NCBI GenBank assembly: GCA_007896885.1
Contig: VOIU01000012.1
Coordinates: 39,138-103,137 of the forward strand
Reading direction: 5' to 3'
DNA from: Bacteroidaceae bacterium HV4-6-C5C
GTDB lineage: Bacteria; Bacteroidota; Bacteroidia; Bacteroidales; Bacteroidaceae
DNA length: 64,000 nt
The position numbers and the translations under genes are program-made. The notes beneath the pieces are model-generated. The model made no database searches and was not told the origin of the DNA. It saw nothing but the letters and a program-made list of their open reading frames with translations. Shown here piece by piece: positions 18,987 through 28,763 of this stretch. How positions within the stretch are numbered: position 1 is the stretch's first letter; each line of letters opens with the position of its first letter.

Positions 18987-21601
18987 AGCACAGATCAACA
19001 ACGATCGGGTATATTATCCTATACATATTCATGGCATTGCCAATGCATGCCCAAAGGATAAGCGGCATAGTGACAGATGCTGAAAACCATCAGCCTTTAG
19101 AATCTGTAATGATCGGTTTAATACGAAATAAAGTCATGATCGACTATGCACTGACTGATGCAAAAGGACATTATACACTATCTTGGAAGTACAATGAAAC
19201 ATTGCAACTTACCGCCTCGTTATTAGGATACCGGAAAGTAATTCAAGATATACATGATGCAAGTATTTTAAACATCAATCTCCAGCCCGAGGCTATCGCG
19301 TTGAAAGAAGTTGTGATACATCCCGGAAGGGTTTATAGCCAGAAAGATACCATACGATATGATTTGTCGGAATTTACTTCTTCAAAAGACTTATACATAA
19401 AAGATGTATTAAAAAAGTTACCCGGGATAGATATCGATGAAAATGGACAGGTAAAATATAAAGGGAAGGCTATCGATCATTATTTTGTAGAAGGAATGGA
19501 TTTAACAGGAGGACGATACAATCAAATAAATAATAACCTCAGTGCTAAAGCGGTGAAAACTGCCGAAATCATGGAAAATTACCAATCGATAAAAGCGCTG
19601 AAAGGTAAGATTAATTCAGATGAGGTGGCATTAAATCTTAAATTAGACCCCAAAGTACGTGATCAGTGGATCGTAAACGGGACATTCGGCACAGGAGTGA
19701 GTCAAAGCAACTCTTCTTTATTAAACGATGAAGATCCGACACAAGAGAACACCAATAAACGATGGCTTTGGAAAGGCACTCTCAGTGGACTGCAATTGGG
19801 CAAAGGGAATCAGAGCCTCTACGCCTACAAAACAAATAATAACGGGACAGACCTTAGCAATGAACAACGTCTGATGGTAAATTATAACCCCGATGAACCT
19901 GCAGCTTTAAGCAGCTTTCTGAGTGTGCCCGATATTAATGCACCTCTTGATAAAACACGTCTATTATTTAACGAAACCCATACTTTAAACGGTAACCGGA
20001 TGTATCGTTGGAATGATGAACAATCTTTACGCATTCAAACCGGATATACCCACGATCGTATCCGGCAGCAGAAGCAGAATACACAGCTTTATTATCTGCC
20101 GGATGACACAACCCGCATAGATGAAAGCTATCATTATCGGTTAATACGAGATGCTGCAAATATAGATATGGAGTATGAAGACAACAATGCGATGCATTAT
20201 CTAAAGGATCATTTTAAGGTGGAAGGTGAAACGGAAAAAGGTATCACACCGGAGCTAGAACAAACAATCCGTTCGTCACGAATGACTGTGAATAATATTT
20301 TTAGCCTTATCAAAAACCGGAGATCGGAAACTTGGGGATTATACTCAAGCGCTTATTATGCATATCTACCGGCATCGCTCCTTCTGAATACTGGAAAAGA
20401 AAACTTTCGTCAACACTGCCTGTCTGGAGACAATTATGTATCCTATCTAAAAAAACATAATGGTTTTACACAGCAGTATAAAGTTGGAATACAAGGAGAA
20501 TGGAATTCAACACAAATCAACACAAATAATACACTTAAAAACACTCCATTCGACACCTCTTACTTGAGTGTATATTTCAACCCTCTATTTCAGATTGAGT
20601 ATGATAAGATGCTCATTAGTCTCACATTACCAACACAATACAAGCGATACTTTTCATTAAATTACTCATTACCGAATATAAATCCTATATTTTATGGACG
20701 TTATCAAATAAACTATCATTGGAAACTTTCTGTCTATGGAAATATAAATCGTAGCGCGGGAGATATTACCGGAATTTATCCTTATCCTTATCGTACTGAT
20801 TATCGCACTTGGCGAAGCGGAGACGGTACCTTTCCCATAAACACCCGGCAAAGCTATAATCTCTATGGCGAATACAAAAATACTGTGCAAGAGTTTTTTG
20901 TGACAGCCCAATTAGGATATAATCGCCTGGAACGTAATACCATTAATGAACAAAACATATCGAATCAAGTCAGCAATTATACCCTACGGAATTTCTCCAA
21001 CCATATAGATAACTGGCTTTTCAGCAGTACCATTTCTAAAGGAATATACGATTGGCATTTAAAAACATCATTGACCTTACAGGCCAGTCGTAACAAAGGA
21101 AAAGAACTTAGTAACAACAACTCACATGCATCTAACTTTTCAAGCAATAATGAGAATTATACTTCAGCGACTTTACAAGCTTACCGATATAATAACATAA
21201 GTACAGAGCCCCAATTAATATGGTCACCTAATAACACTTTTGAAGCGGAATATAATGCTAAGTTAGGATATACCCATAGTAGTGTAGAAGGTCACAAATT
21301 ACCAACATTAATGAATATACAGCAACATTTGCACCTAACATTTAGTATTGGTAAGATAGACGTTCGACTTTCCGGTGAACACTATCGGAATGAATTAGGG
21401 AATGGAACTCTTATTAATACATTGTTTGCTGATGCATCCGTAAAATACAGAAAAAGAAAATGGAATATTAATGCCACACTCAACAATCTTTTTAATAAAA
21501 AGAAATATGCATACACTATCTATTCTACAACACAGAGCACTACCTCACAGTTGGATATACGACCACGTGAATTTATGTTTGAAGTAGGTTATCAATTCTA
21601 G
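18983..21601 (+). CDS. TonB-dependent-receptor-like outer membrane protein with carboxypeptidase-regulatory-like domain
   Basis: 872 residues. Signal peptide 1-23 (ends ALPMHAQ), then a carboxypeptidase-regulatory-like beta domain at about 24-108 (RISGIVTDAENHQPLESVMI), a plug-like region (about 120-215, KDVLKKLPGIDIDENGQVKYKGKAI), and a long beta-barrel ending in the aromatic residues YQF as outer-membrane barrels do. It differs from SusC proteins in length and has no SusD partner. It probably imports or senses a small ligand through the outer membrane, working with the GLPGLI protein encoded just before it. The stop codon overlaps the stop of the convergent PAP2 gene (CTAG). Confidence 0.9.
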   Translation: MKHRSTTIGYIILYIFMALPMHAQRISGIVTDAENHQPLESVMIGLIRNKVMIDYALTDAKGHYTLSWKYNETLQLTASLLGYRKVIQDIHDASILNINLQPEAIALKEVVIHPGRVYSQKDTIRYDLSEFTSSKDLYIKDVLKKLPGIDIDENGQVKYKGKAIDHYFVEGMDLTGGRYNQINNNLSAKAVKTAEIMENYQSIKALKGKINSDEVALNLKLDPKVRDQWIVNGTFGTGVSQSNSSLLNDEDPTQENTNKRWLWKGTLSGLQLGKGNQSLYAYKTNNNGTDLSNEQRLMVNYNPDEPAALSSFLSVPDINAPLDKTRLLFNETHTLNGNRMYRWNDEQSLRIQTGYTHDRIRQQKQNTQLYYLPDDTTRIDESYHYRLIRDAANIDMEYEDNNAMHYLKDHFKVEGETEKGITPELEQTIRSSRMTVNNIFSLIKNRRSETWGLYSSAYYAYLPASLLLNTGKENFRQHCLSGDNYVSYLKKHNGFTQQYKVGIQGEWNSTQINTNNTLKNTPFDTSYLSVYFNPLFQIEYDKMLISLTLPTQYKRYFSLNYSLPNINPIFYGRYQINYHWKLSVYGNINRSAGDITGIYPYPYRTDYRTWRSGDGTFPINTRQSYNLYGEYKNTVQEFFVTAQLGYNRLERNTINEQNISNQVSNYTLRNFSNHIDNWLFSSTISKGIYDWHLKTSLTLQASRNKGKELSNNNSHASNFSSNNENYTSATLQAYRYNNISTEPQLIWSPNNTFEAEYNAKLGYTHSSVEGHKLPTLMNIQQHLHLTFSIGKIDVRLSGEHYRNELGNGTLINTLFADASVKYRKRKWNINATLNNLFNKKKYAYTIYSTTQSTTSQLDIRPREFMFEVGYQF

Positions 21602-22275
21602 CCCCACACACTACGAATAATAGAATAACATAGAATGCCGAAAATGGTTACCCCACCAATCAATACAGGCGCATTGATATGCTTCACATGCTCCATGCGG
21701 GTATGACCACTCACCCGTCGGAATAAGCGAAACATCAAATAAGCAGCGATCAAACCTAGAATAGTACCGGCTATAATATCACCGGGATAATGCACGCCCA
21801 AGTAGATCCGCGAATAACATGTAAGCAAGGCCCATGCCATCATAAAAAGCGTAAGCCATTGTTTCCTGAATAAAAAGCAAATAAAAAAGGCCAACCCAAA
21901 TGTATTGGCAGCATGGCATGAAGGAAAACCATAGCGTCCTCCTCGATATCCATCTACAATATGTACCATGCAGGATATAGGATTTTCCAAATGAGCCGGA
22001 CGGAGACGCTCTACTAAGGGGCGAATCAATGTGGCACCAATCTGATCGGCAATAGTAATGGTTAGTCCCAGCCCAATCATGCAGAGCAATGTCACTTTCC
22101 AATGGAAATTACGAATCATGACGTACCAAATGGACAGGTACATTGGAATCCAGATGACTTTACCGCTATATGCACTCATAAACGTGTCCAAAAAAGAACA
22201 ATGCATCTTGTTGATCAGAAAAAAAGCGTCGGTATCCGCTTCATTTACTTCATGCAGAACATCTAACAGTATCAT
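21598..22275 (-). CDS. PAP2-family membrane phosphatase
   Basis: 225 residues with about five or six membrane helices. The three PAP2 motifs are present: R85-x6-R92-P93 (Arg replaces the usual Lys of KxxxxxxRP), P118-S119-C120-H121 (PSCH instead of PSGH), and S155-R156-x5-H162-x3-D166. These enzymes remove phosphate from lipids at the outer face of the inner membrane: undecaprenyl diphosphate, phosphatidic acid or lipid A 1-phosphate. It follows the LTA-synthase-like transferase gene by 4 bp, so the two should act in one envelope pathway, perhaps recycling a lipid by-product of head-group transfer. Exact substrate unresolved. Confidence 0.9.
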   Translation of the reverse strand: MILLDVLHEVNEADTDAFFLINKMHCSFLDTFMSAYSGKVIWIPMYLSIWYVMIRNFHWKVTLLCMIGLGLTITIADQIGATLIRPLVERLRPAHLENPISCMVHIVDGYRGGRYGFPSCHAANTFGLAFFICFLFRKQWLTLFMMAWALLTCYSRIYLGVHYPGDIIAGTILGLIAAYLMFRLFRRVSGHTRMEHVKHINAPVLIGGVTIFGILCYSIIRSVWG

Positions 22276-22279
22276 TGTA

Positions 22280-24163
22280 TTATCTTTTAGCTATATCATC
22301 ATATATTTTTTGCAAGTATGCTTTAGCCGATTCCAAATTTTTACCTTTAGCAGCTCCTTCATCCACAGCAACACTCTTTGACTCACAATTATACATCACT
22401 CTGTTGTCAAGAGTTGCCATACCAAAGGCATCAGGAACGGTAAAGAAAGCAAAATGGGGAGAAAGTGGGTTCAGCATATCTTTACTAAACGTGAACATCG
22501 AATGCGGTAAAGCCAGTTGTGCCAGCAATGTTGCTGCAATATCATGTTGGGACCCATAAACAGGAATATGTTTAGGTTCACGAACAGCACCTCCTATCAA
22601 AATCAAAGGTATCTGATAGCGTTCGATAGATAAGTTATCTATATGTTCCGGGTATGCTCCCAAGTGATCGGGAACCAATATTATGACAGTATTTTTCCAC
22701 TGGGGAAGACGACGGAAATGCCTTACGAAATCACCAACACAACTGTCAGTATAAGCAAAAGCATTCAATCGTTTATTCGTCAAACGACGATAGGGTACTT
22801 CAAAAGGCTCATGGCTGCTGGATGTCTGAACCACTTTAAAGAAAGGACGTTTGGCAGCTCCAGCTAATTTACTTGAAGCTGTGGATTCAGCATTCAGATC
22901 CTGCAATAAACGTTTAAATACAAGATGATCATGTACTCCCCATTTGCTTAAACGTTCCGATACTGGAAAATCAACATCGGAGATCAACTCATCAAATCCG
23001 GAAGTTATGACATAAGAACGCATATTGGTAAAATCGGCATCACCTCCATAATAATATTTAGTCCGGTAACCGGCTTTCTTTAAACTACCGGCAATGGAAG
23101 GAACCGATTGTATTTTATGAGGATATTTCATAAGACTGGTGGTTGGTTGGGCGGGATATCCACTTAAAACGGCAACCACGCCTCTGTCTGTACGGAAACT
23201 GTTTGCATAGAAATTGGTAAACAGCACTCCCTCTTGTGCCAAAGTATCCAAATTGACTGCCACATTTGGCTCACCTCCCAATGATTTCATCAGCTTGGAG
23301 GAGAAGCTCTCCATTATGACAAATATTACATTAGGGCGTTTGGTATTAAACAAGACTGTATGTAGAGTGTCGGGCACAACAGCCGTACTATCCAATACTG
23401 CAGGATCAAGCATTTTTTTAATCAGCTTATCCGCTTGAGCAGATTCCATAAAACGGTATTGTTTACTAAAGTCCGTCTGCTTGGCCAACGATTCCATCAG
23501 GCTGAATACAGGGTTAATCGCAGCATGATTCAGCCGTTGATTTGAACTGAAATAGACCTTTCCTACATTCATTGTAGATACAGTGAAGCCACCACGTATA
23601 GGAATAAACAATAAGCCGGTCACCAATAAAAGGATACCTGCCACTTTCAAATAATGGAAAGGGAGTTTCAAGCCGCGCCAGATACTTCGCTGGACAAAAT
23701 AGAATATGAGATAAAGAACCCCTGCATAGACCAGCATCACTCCTATCCCCACGAACACAACCGACAAACTCACACTCGCTATGGCATCTTTAGGTGAAGA
23801 GAAGAAATAAAACAGCGGGGTTGCATCTAAACGGAAACCCCAATATTCATACAATGCCAAATCGATTGTGAAAATCATAGAGAGCAATATAGAAAGTATC
23901 AGATAATAAATGTTCCAGATTTTACGAAGTACATCGGAAAGTGCACAAGAAGAAGCGAGAAAAAGAAAACCGGGTATCACACTAAAATAGCCGGCTAAAG
24001 AAAGATCTAAAGGAAGTCCATGCCACATCACCTGGAGAATATCCATCGCAGATAATCCGGTGTACATGGAGCTATAATAAAAGATAAATAACGGCTTTTG
24101 GATTACAAAAATTACAACAAAAAGTAGATACGTTTTTAACAAACCTAAGAGTCTTTCTCGCAT
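22280..24163 (-). CDS. LTA-synthase-like phosphoglycerol/phosphoethanolamine transferase
   Basis: 627 residues. Five membrane helices lie in the first 190 residues, followed by a periplasmic alkaline-phosphatase/sulfatase fold (about 270-590). Metal and catalytic residues can be seen: E285 in FVIMESFSSK, nucleophile T325 in NSFRTDRGVV, D499-H500 in IILVPDHLG, and the later GSQHDIAATLL His. The family moves phosphoglycerol or phosphoethanolamine from membrane lipid onto envelope polymers. In a Gram-negative cell with no lipoteichoic acid the acceptor would be lipid A, a periplasmic glucan or capsule. A minus-strand -7 box TATTTTTG lies at 24201-24194. Family sure, acceptor unknown. Confidence 0.9.
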   Translation of the reverse strand: MRERLLGLLKTYLLFVVIFVIQKPLFIFYYSSMYTGLSAMDILQVMWHGLPLDLSLAGYFSVIPGFLFLASSCALSDVLRKIWNIYYLILSILLSMIFTIDLALYEYWGFRLDATPLFYFFSSPKDAIASVSLSVVFVGIGVMLVYAGVLYLIFYFVQRSIWRGLKLPFHYLKVAGILLLVTGLLFIPIRGGFTVSTMNVGKVYFSSNQRLNHAAINPVFSLMESLAKQTDFSKQYRFMESAQADKLIKKMLDPAVLDSTAVVPDTLHTVLFNTKRPNVIFVIMESFSSKLMKSLGGEPNVAVNLDTLAQEGVLFTNFYANSFRTDRGVVAVLSGYPAQPTTSLMKYPHKIQSVPSIAGSLKKAGYRTKYYYGGDADFTNMRSYVITSGFDELISDVDFPVSERLSKWGVHDHLVFKRLLQDLNAESTASSKLAGAAKRPFFKVVQTSSSHEPFEVPYRRLTNKRLNAFAYTDSCVGDFVRHFRRLPQWKNTVIILVPDHLGAYPEHIDNLSIERYQIPLILIGGAVREPKHIPVYGSQHDIAATLLAQLALPHSMFTFSKDMLNPLSPHFAFFTVPDAFGMATLDNRVMYNCESKSVAVDEGAAKGKNLESAKAYLQKIYDDIAKR

Positions 24164-24193
24164 TGGCCTTCAATTTAGATTAAATACGAAAGA

Positions 24194-24222
24194 CAAAAAT
24201 AGTTCTTTTATGCAATCCTCAA
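24194..24222 (-). promoter_or_regulatory. Promoter of the LTA-synthase-like/PAP2 pair
   Basis: Minus-strand -7 box TATTTTTG (24201-24194) with TTG at 24222-24220, spacer 18 bp. Predicted transcript start is about 25 bases before the ATG at 24163. Confidence 0.55.
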
Positions 24223-24329
24223 CCGTTATTGAGGTTTAATACTGTAAAATAACAGTAGTTAACACAACGACACAACTTTTTTATTCATCATAAGCGTACA
24301 ACTCCTGTTTTAGACAGCTACAAATACTA

Positions 24330-25781
24330 TCAATTCCGCTTCAACAGAATTTTATCGGTAATAACCGTAGGCAATTCATTTTCATAATGAGTCACCATCA
24401 CGAGGGTTTTATCCCTACGGGAACAAAAAGCTTCAATAATTTTTTTAACACGAAATCGATTAAAAGTATCCAATCCGTGAAGAGGTTCATCCAATATAAG
24501 TAATTCGGGATCTTTCACAAATGCCCTCGCCAATAAAGTCAGTCTTTGCTCTCCACCTGATAGTTGAAGAAAAGGCTTGTCTTTCAAACCGACAACTCCA
24601 AATATATCCATCCACCATTCACATATTGCCACTTGGTCGGAATGTGTACGCTTATACAGCCCGATACTATCATGAAGACCTGACGCAACAATATCAACAG
24701 CCGGTATATTTTTCAGATAAGCCCTATGCATTTCAGGACTGACATAGCCGATATGCTTTTTTATTTCCCAAATACTTTCACCTGTTCCCCGTTTACGTCC
24801 GAACAAACTGATGTCGCAAGCATAAGACTGTGGATTATCAGCACAAACCAGGCTGAGTAATGTGGATTTACCCGAACCATTCTCTCCGCTCAATGCCCAT
24901 TTTTCACCACGCTTCACTGTCCAATCAAGCTCTTTCAATATAGTACGCTCTCCATATCGGATACCGACTTTATTCAGTTTCACCACTTCCTTGGAAGTAT
25001 AATTAGAATCACTATAAGGCAAGTTTACAATACGCGCATGCAGAAGCTCTGCATCAGAATGATTTTCATTAAAATGAAATTCATTCATATATGTTTCCCG
25101 GCTTATCTTCTCCCCAACTGTCATTCCTTGTACAGGTACTACATGAGTAACAAAAGGTGGTATATCATCAAACATGGAAAGTACAAGTACTAACTGCAAC
25201 GCATGTTTGCGTGACAGATGTTCGAGTAAATCGAGTAAAAGAGTTCTCGTTACAGCATCAAGTCCGATAAAAGGATTATCCATAATCAAGACTCTAGGAG
25301 TAGATAATAAAGTCTTGGTCAGTTGAAACTTGCGCAATTCCCCACTGGAAAGAAGAACGATCTTCTTATCCAGCATAGGGTCAATATGAAATAGACTGAA
25401 AAGTTCATCCTGTAATTCCTTATCTTTTATATCCCCCAAAATTTCACGCACATCCGGAACATCATCCAGATCATGACTGTTCCAACGCTGCTGATAATAA
25501 TAGTTCGCATCTGCCGTTCCATAAGTATCCCGGAAAGTAATGTATTTTATATTTTCATAAGCCGTACTTGCCGTTGAAGGATAGAAATTATATGTAAGCT
25601 TTCCTTCACGTAACGGATATTTGCCAATAAGAAGATCGACCAACAAACTTTTACCTGCACCATTGGGCCCTACGATTGCAATATGTTCTCCCGCAGAAAA
25701 ATCTAAATTGACAGGATGTGCCAAACGAACAAGCGGGTTGCGCGCTACGCCACCCGCCATGTGTATTATATCTTGTTGCAT
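24330..25781 (-). CDS. Tandem ABC ATPase, ModF-like
   Basis: 483 residues with two ABC cassettes in one chain. First Walker A GPNGAGKS near residue 37 with signature LSSGELRK near 145; second Walker A GENGSGKS near 300 with signature LSGGEQR near 405 and Walker B LLILDEP. No membrane segments are present. The layout resembles E. coli ModF (PhrA), whose role is uncertain. It starts 2 bp after pulA stops, in the DUF4286-ruvC-pulA operon. It could serve a transporter encoded elsewhere or be a soluble ABC-type protein. Family sure, role unclear. Confidence 0.88.
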   Translation of the reverse strand: MQQDIIHMAGGVARNPLVRLAHPVNLDFSAGEHIAIVGPNGAGKSLLVDLLIGKYPLREGKLTYNFYPSTASTAYENIKYITFRDTYGTADANYYYQQRWNSHDLDDVPDVREILGDIKDKELQDELFSLFHIDPMLDKKIVLLSSGELRKFQLTKTLLSTPRVLIMDNPFIGLDAVTRTLLLDLLEHLSRKHALQLVLVLSMFDDIPPFVTHVVPVQGMTVGEKISRETYMNEFHFNENHSDAELLHARIVNLPYSDSNYTSKEVVKLNKVGIRYGERTILKELDWTVKRGEKWALSGENGSGKSTLLSLVCADNPQSYACDISLFGRKRGTGESIWEIKKHIGYVSPEMHRAYLKNIPAVDIVASGLHDSIGLYKRTHSDQVAICEWWMDIFGVVGLKDKPFLQLSGGEQRLTLLARAFVKDPELLILDEPLHGLDTFNRFRVKKIIEAFCSRRDKTLVMVTHYENELPTVITDKILLKRN

Positions 25782-25783
25782 AC

Positions 25784-27781
25784 TTATTTATAAATGATCA
25801 ATGCTGACTGAGCAGGAACCGCCACTTCAGGACCATACATCATTCCAAGTCCCTGCAAATTAATCTGTCCATTCCTGCAAACAGCCACATACTTTCCGTC
25901 GGGGACTGATTGCTTAATTGATTCTTTGCGAGCATTAAGTACTACAATAATATCTCCCCAACTATCACCGTTAGCATAGTTCTTTAATCGGAAAGCTACG
26001 ATATTACGAGCTGAAACAGGAAGAAATTCAAGGTTTTTACGAACCATATCACCACTTCCCATACGAAAAGCAGGATGTAGCTTACGCAATAGAATCAATC
26101 CTTTATAATATGCAAACACATCAGCATGTTCAGCCTTCCGGTGCCAATCAATCGCATTGATTGAGTCAGGGCTTTGGAAGCTATTGTGCACACCTTTCTT
26201 ATCACGCATGACCTCCTCACCGGCATAAATAAAAGGAATGCCCTGCGAAGTAAACACTGCCGTCTGAGCCAACTTATCCAGATCGATCAATTCTTCCTGT
26301 TTGATTCCCGGTATGCTTGCTCTCAGTCGATCGACAAGGCACATATCGTCATGACAGGAAACATAGCTGATCATTTGCGAGGGCTCCATAGCCCATGGCG
26401 CTTTGCTATAATTTACCGAATCATTCTTAACTTGAGGATGTCGGATGGCACCGGCAATTCCAAATTTAAGACTCATCTCTTTACCAGGATAACCTGCAAG
26501 AAAAGCACCTTTATGATTATCATTGAAAGGTCCGCGAAGAGCATCTCTCAACTCATCAGAGAATGCTGCAATCCCGGGCATTTTATGTATATTGGCTTTC
26601 ATTGCCAGCGAATCGGCGGAATATCGGGGAGTTTGCGCCGCCCAGCCTTCTCCATAAATAAGAATGGTAGGATCTACCGCCGAGACTGCACTACGGATTT
26701 CATTCATCGTTTCAATATCATGGATGCCCATCAAGTCAAAACGGAAACCGTCTACATGGTATTCTTTTATCCAATACAATACAGACTCAACCATGAACTT
26801 ACGCATCATCGGACGATTGCTTGCCGTCTCATTTCCACATCCTGACCCATCAGCTAAACTGCCATCCTGTTTCAGACGATAGAAATATCCGGGAACAGTA
26901 CGTTCGAAATTACTTTCCTTAGCATTGAATGTATGATTGTAGACCACATCCATCACCACCCGGATACCGGCTTTGTGGAGAGCCTGTACCATTTGTTTAA
27001 ATTCCCTGATACGAATCACAGGATTATAGGGGTCTGTCGAATAAGATCCTTCGGGTACATTATAATTTTGCGGATCATACCCCCAATTATATTTATTTTC
27101 TCGAAGCTTGGTTTCATCAATGGAAGCAAAGTCGAATGAAGGAAGCAAATGTACATGTGTTACCCCAAGCTCTTTCAAGTGATCAATACCCGTAGAAAGA
27201 TTTTCCGGACTAACTGTACCCTTTTCCGTCAATGCCAAAAACTTACCTCTATGCTTAATTCCCGAAGAATTGGATATGGAAAAATCACGGAAATGCATTT
27301 CATAAATAATGGCATCAGCAGGAGAAGCCAGTTCCGGTCGTCTATCTTCAGCCCAACCCATAGGATCGGTCTTGGTCATATCAATAATGGCGGCACGCTT
27401 TCCGTTCACTCCGACTGCTCGGGCATTAATGCCCGGTGTATCCCCCATCCATTTATCTTTGATCTTCACATTAAATGTGTAGAACTTTCCTAACAAATTT
27501 CGCTCCACCTTTGCCTTCCACGTGCCATCTTCCGAACATTCCATGTGTACCGTTTCATACGCATGTCCTTTATCACCGGCATCATACAACATTACACGCA
27601 CTTCATCGGCCGTCGGTGACCATAAATAGAAAGTAGTTGCTTGAGGCGTATATTCCATTTCTAACAAATCTCCCGAACGAACAGGATATGAATCGTACGA
27701 TCTATATTCTTTTTTCACCGAACTGCACCCGGCTATCGCCACAAGAACAGTCCCAAGCAAAATCCAATTACTCAATTTCAT
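25784..27781 (-). CDS. pulA: Type I pullulanase lipoprotein (CBM48-GH13)
   Basis: 665 residues. Lipoprotein signal with lipobox AIAGC and Cys19. A CBM48-like beta domain (about 40-140, TTFYLWSPTADEVRVMLYD) is followed by the GH13 barrel. Type I pullulanase motif YNWGYDP is at 231-237, region I DVVYNH at 278-283, nucleophile D349 in DGFRFDLMG, acid/base E378 in IYGEGW, and the third Asp follows in SYVSCHDDM. It cuts alpha-1,6 links in pullulan, branched dextrins and glycogen. It is not part of the large sugar locus; it lies 1 bp after ruvC in a housekeeping operon. The protein should be anchored in an envelope membrane. Confident. Confidence 0.95.
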   Translation of the reverse strand: MKLSNWILLGTVLVAIAGCSSVKKEYRSYDSYPVRSGDLLEMEYTPQATTFYLWSPTADEVRVMLYDAGDKGHAYETVHMECSEDGTWKAKVERNLLGKFYTFNVKIKDKWMGDTPGINARAVGVNGKRAAIIDMTKTDPMGWAEDRRPELASPADAIIYEMHFRDFSISNSSGIKHRGKFLALTEKGTVSPENLSTGIDHLKELGVTHVHLLPSFDFASIDETKLRENKYNWGYDPQNYNVPEGSYSTDPYNPVIRIREFKQMVQALHKAGIRVVMDVVYNHTFNAKESNFERTVPGYFYRLKQDGSLADGSGCGNETASNRPMMRKFMVESVLYWIKEYHVDGFRFDLMGIHDIETMNEIRSAVSAVDPTILIYGEGWAAQTPRYSADSLAMKANIHKMPGIAAFSDELRDALRGPFNDNHKGAFLAGYPGKEMSLKFGIAGAIRHPQVKNDSVNYSKAPWAMEPSQMISYVSCHDDMCLVDRLRASIPGIKQEELIDLDKLAQTAVFTSQGIPFIYAGEEVMRDKKGVHNSFQSPDSINAIDWHRKAEHADVFAYYKGLILLRKLHPAFRMGSGDMVRKNLEFLPVSARNIVAFRLKNYANGDSWGDIIVVLNARKESIKQSVPDGKYVAVCRNGQINLQGLGMMYGPEVAVPAQSALIIYK

Positions 27782-27782
27782 A

Positions 27783-28349
27783 TTACTTTATTTTATCGGG
27801 ATTCTTAGCCACATAATCTTTCCAGCTATGATACCCTTTTTCTGTTTTGGGGCGTCCCATCTGTAAAAAATGACAATATGCTGCCGCCAAGCCATCAGTC
27901 GCATCCATAAATGTCGGCATTTCTTCCTTGGGAAAATGAAGCATCCTTTGCAACATGTCTGCGACTTGTTCTTTCGATGCCTGACCGTTACCGGTAATCG
28001 CCATTTTTATTTTCAAAGGAGCGTATTCGGTTATGGGAATATCCCGACTCAGAGCCACAGCCATTGCCACTCCTTGCGCCCTGCCCAACTTCAACATGGA
28101 CTGTACATTCTTTCCAAAGAAAGGAGCTTCAATAGCCATTTCATCGGGTAAATAACTTTCAATAAGACTAAGTACCCGCTCATGGATATGCCGCAACTTA
28201 AGATAATGGTCACGATATTTTCTAAGATCAATAATACCCATAGCAACCATTTCCGGTTTTGTACCTTGCACCCTAAGTACTCCATAACCCATAATGGTGG
28301 TACCGGGGTCAATGCCCATTATGATTTTCTCCTTAACAGGTTGTATCAC
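27783..28349 (-). CDS. ruvC: Holliday junction resolvase RuvC
   Basis: 188 residues. The four carboxylates of the RuvC active site are all present: D14 (MGIDPGTT), E74 (MAIEAPF), D149 and D152 ([14 protein letters not shown]). RuvC cuts Holliday junctions with RuvAB. It overlaps the upstream DUF4286 gene by four bases and is followed by pulA after 1 bp, so a DNA repair gene and a glycan enzyme share one transcript here; ruvA and ruvB are not nearby. Confident. Confidence 0.97.
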   Translation of the reverse strand: MIQPVKEKIIMGIDPGTTIMGYGVLRVQGTKPEMVAMGIIDLRKYRDHYLKLRHIHERVLSLIESYLPDEMAIEAPFFGKNVQSMLKLGRAQGVAMAVALSRDIPITEYAPLKIKMAITGNGQASKEQVADMLQRMLHFPKEEMPTFMDATDGLAAAYCHFLQMGRPKTEKGYHSWKDYVAKNPDKIK

Positions 28350-28651
28350 TCTATGACCTCCATCAAAGTAGGGAATCCCACAACCTTATCTTTAAAAACC
28401 TTTAGCAACTCATCATTTAGTCTGGCTCCATGTTCAAGATGCCAGCGGTGTAACAGACCGGAATTTTCCACTTCAAATTGAAGAGAATAACAGCTACTCC
28501 CCTCTTCCCTGTGACTTAACACTCTTGTGATACGGGGGGAAGACAAAATACCTCCTTTTGCTGCCTCTATTAAACAGCATTCTTTCAACCAGATCAAGAA
28601 ACTCTGTTCTAACCCTTCTTCCACCTGATAAGTCGTATTGTATATCAACAT
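28346..28651 (-). CDS. DUF4286 family protein
   Basis: 101 residues from the ATG at 28649-28651 ([20 protein letters not shown]). A longer frame starts at 28687, but it lies across the predicted promoter and adds residues unlike the family. The fold looks like a ferredoxin-like antibiotic-monooxygenase or dimeric alpha-beta barrel type (strand, helix with WLKE, strand RITRVLSH, strand SLQFEVE). No function is established. It is the first gene of the ruvC-pulA-ABC operon and overlaps ruvC by four bases. Confidence 0.85.
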   Translation of the reverse strand: MLIYNTTYQVEEGLEQSFLIWLKECCLIEAAKGGILSSPRITRVLSHREEGSSCYSLQFEVENSGLLHRWHLEHGARLNDELLKVFKDKVVGFPTLMEVIE

Positions 28652-28675
28652 ATTTTTATCTTTAACTTTATAGTG

Positions 28676-28683
28676 CAAACTTA
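28676..28683 (-). promoter_or_regulatory. -7 box for the DUF4286-ruvC-pulA operon
   Basis: Minus-strand TAAGTTTG, an exact TAnnTTTG match, about 25 bases before the DUF4286 ATG. No clear -33 box. It lies back to back with the tRNA promoter. Confidence 0.5.
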
Positions 28684-28706
28684 GCAATTATTTCAGAATT
28701 ATCCAT

Positions 28707-28714
28707 TATATTTG
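28707..28714 (+). promoter_or_regulatory. -7 box for tRNA-Ala
   Basis: TATATTTG, an exact TAnnTTTG match 49 bases before the tRNA. No clear -33 box was found. Confidence 0.5.
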
Positions 28715-28763
28715 CCGCATCAAAAAAGACAATGACTTGTCTTTATAAGCGATAATAAGAAAA

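Noticed and set aside
26174..26845. 223-residue plus-strand open frame
   Set aside because: Antisense shadow of pulA; residue composition is not protein-like and no family is recognised.
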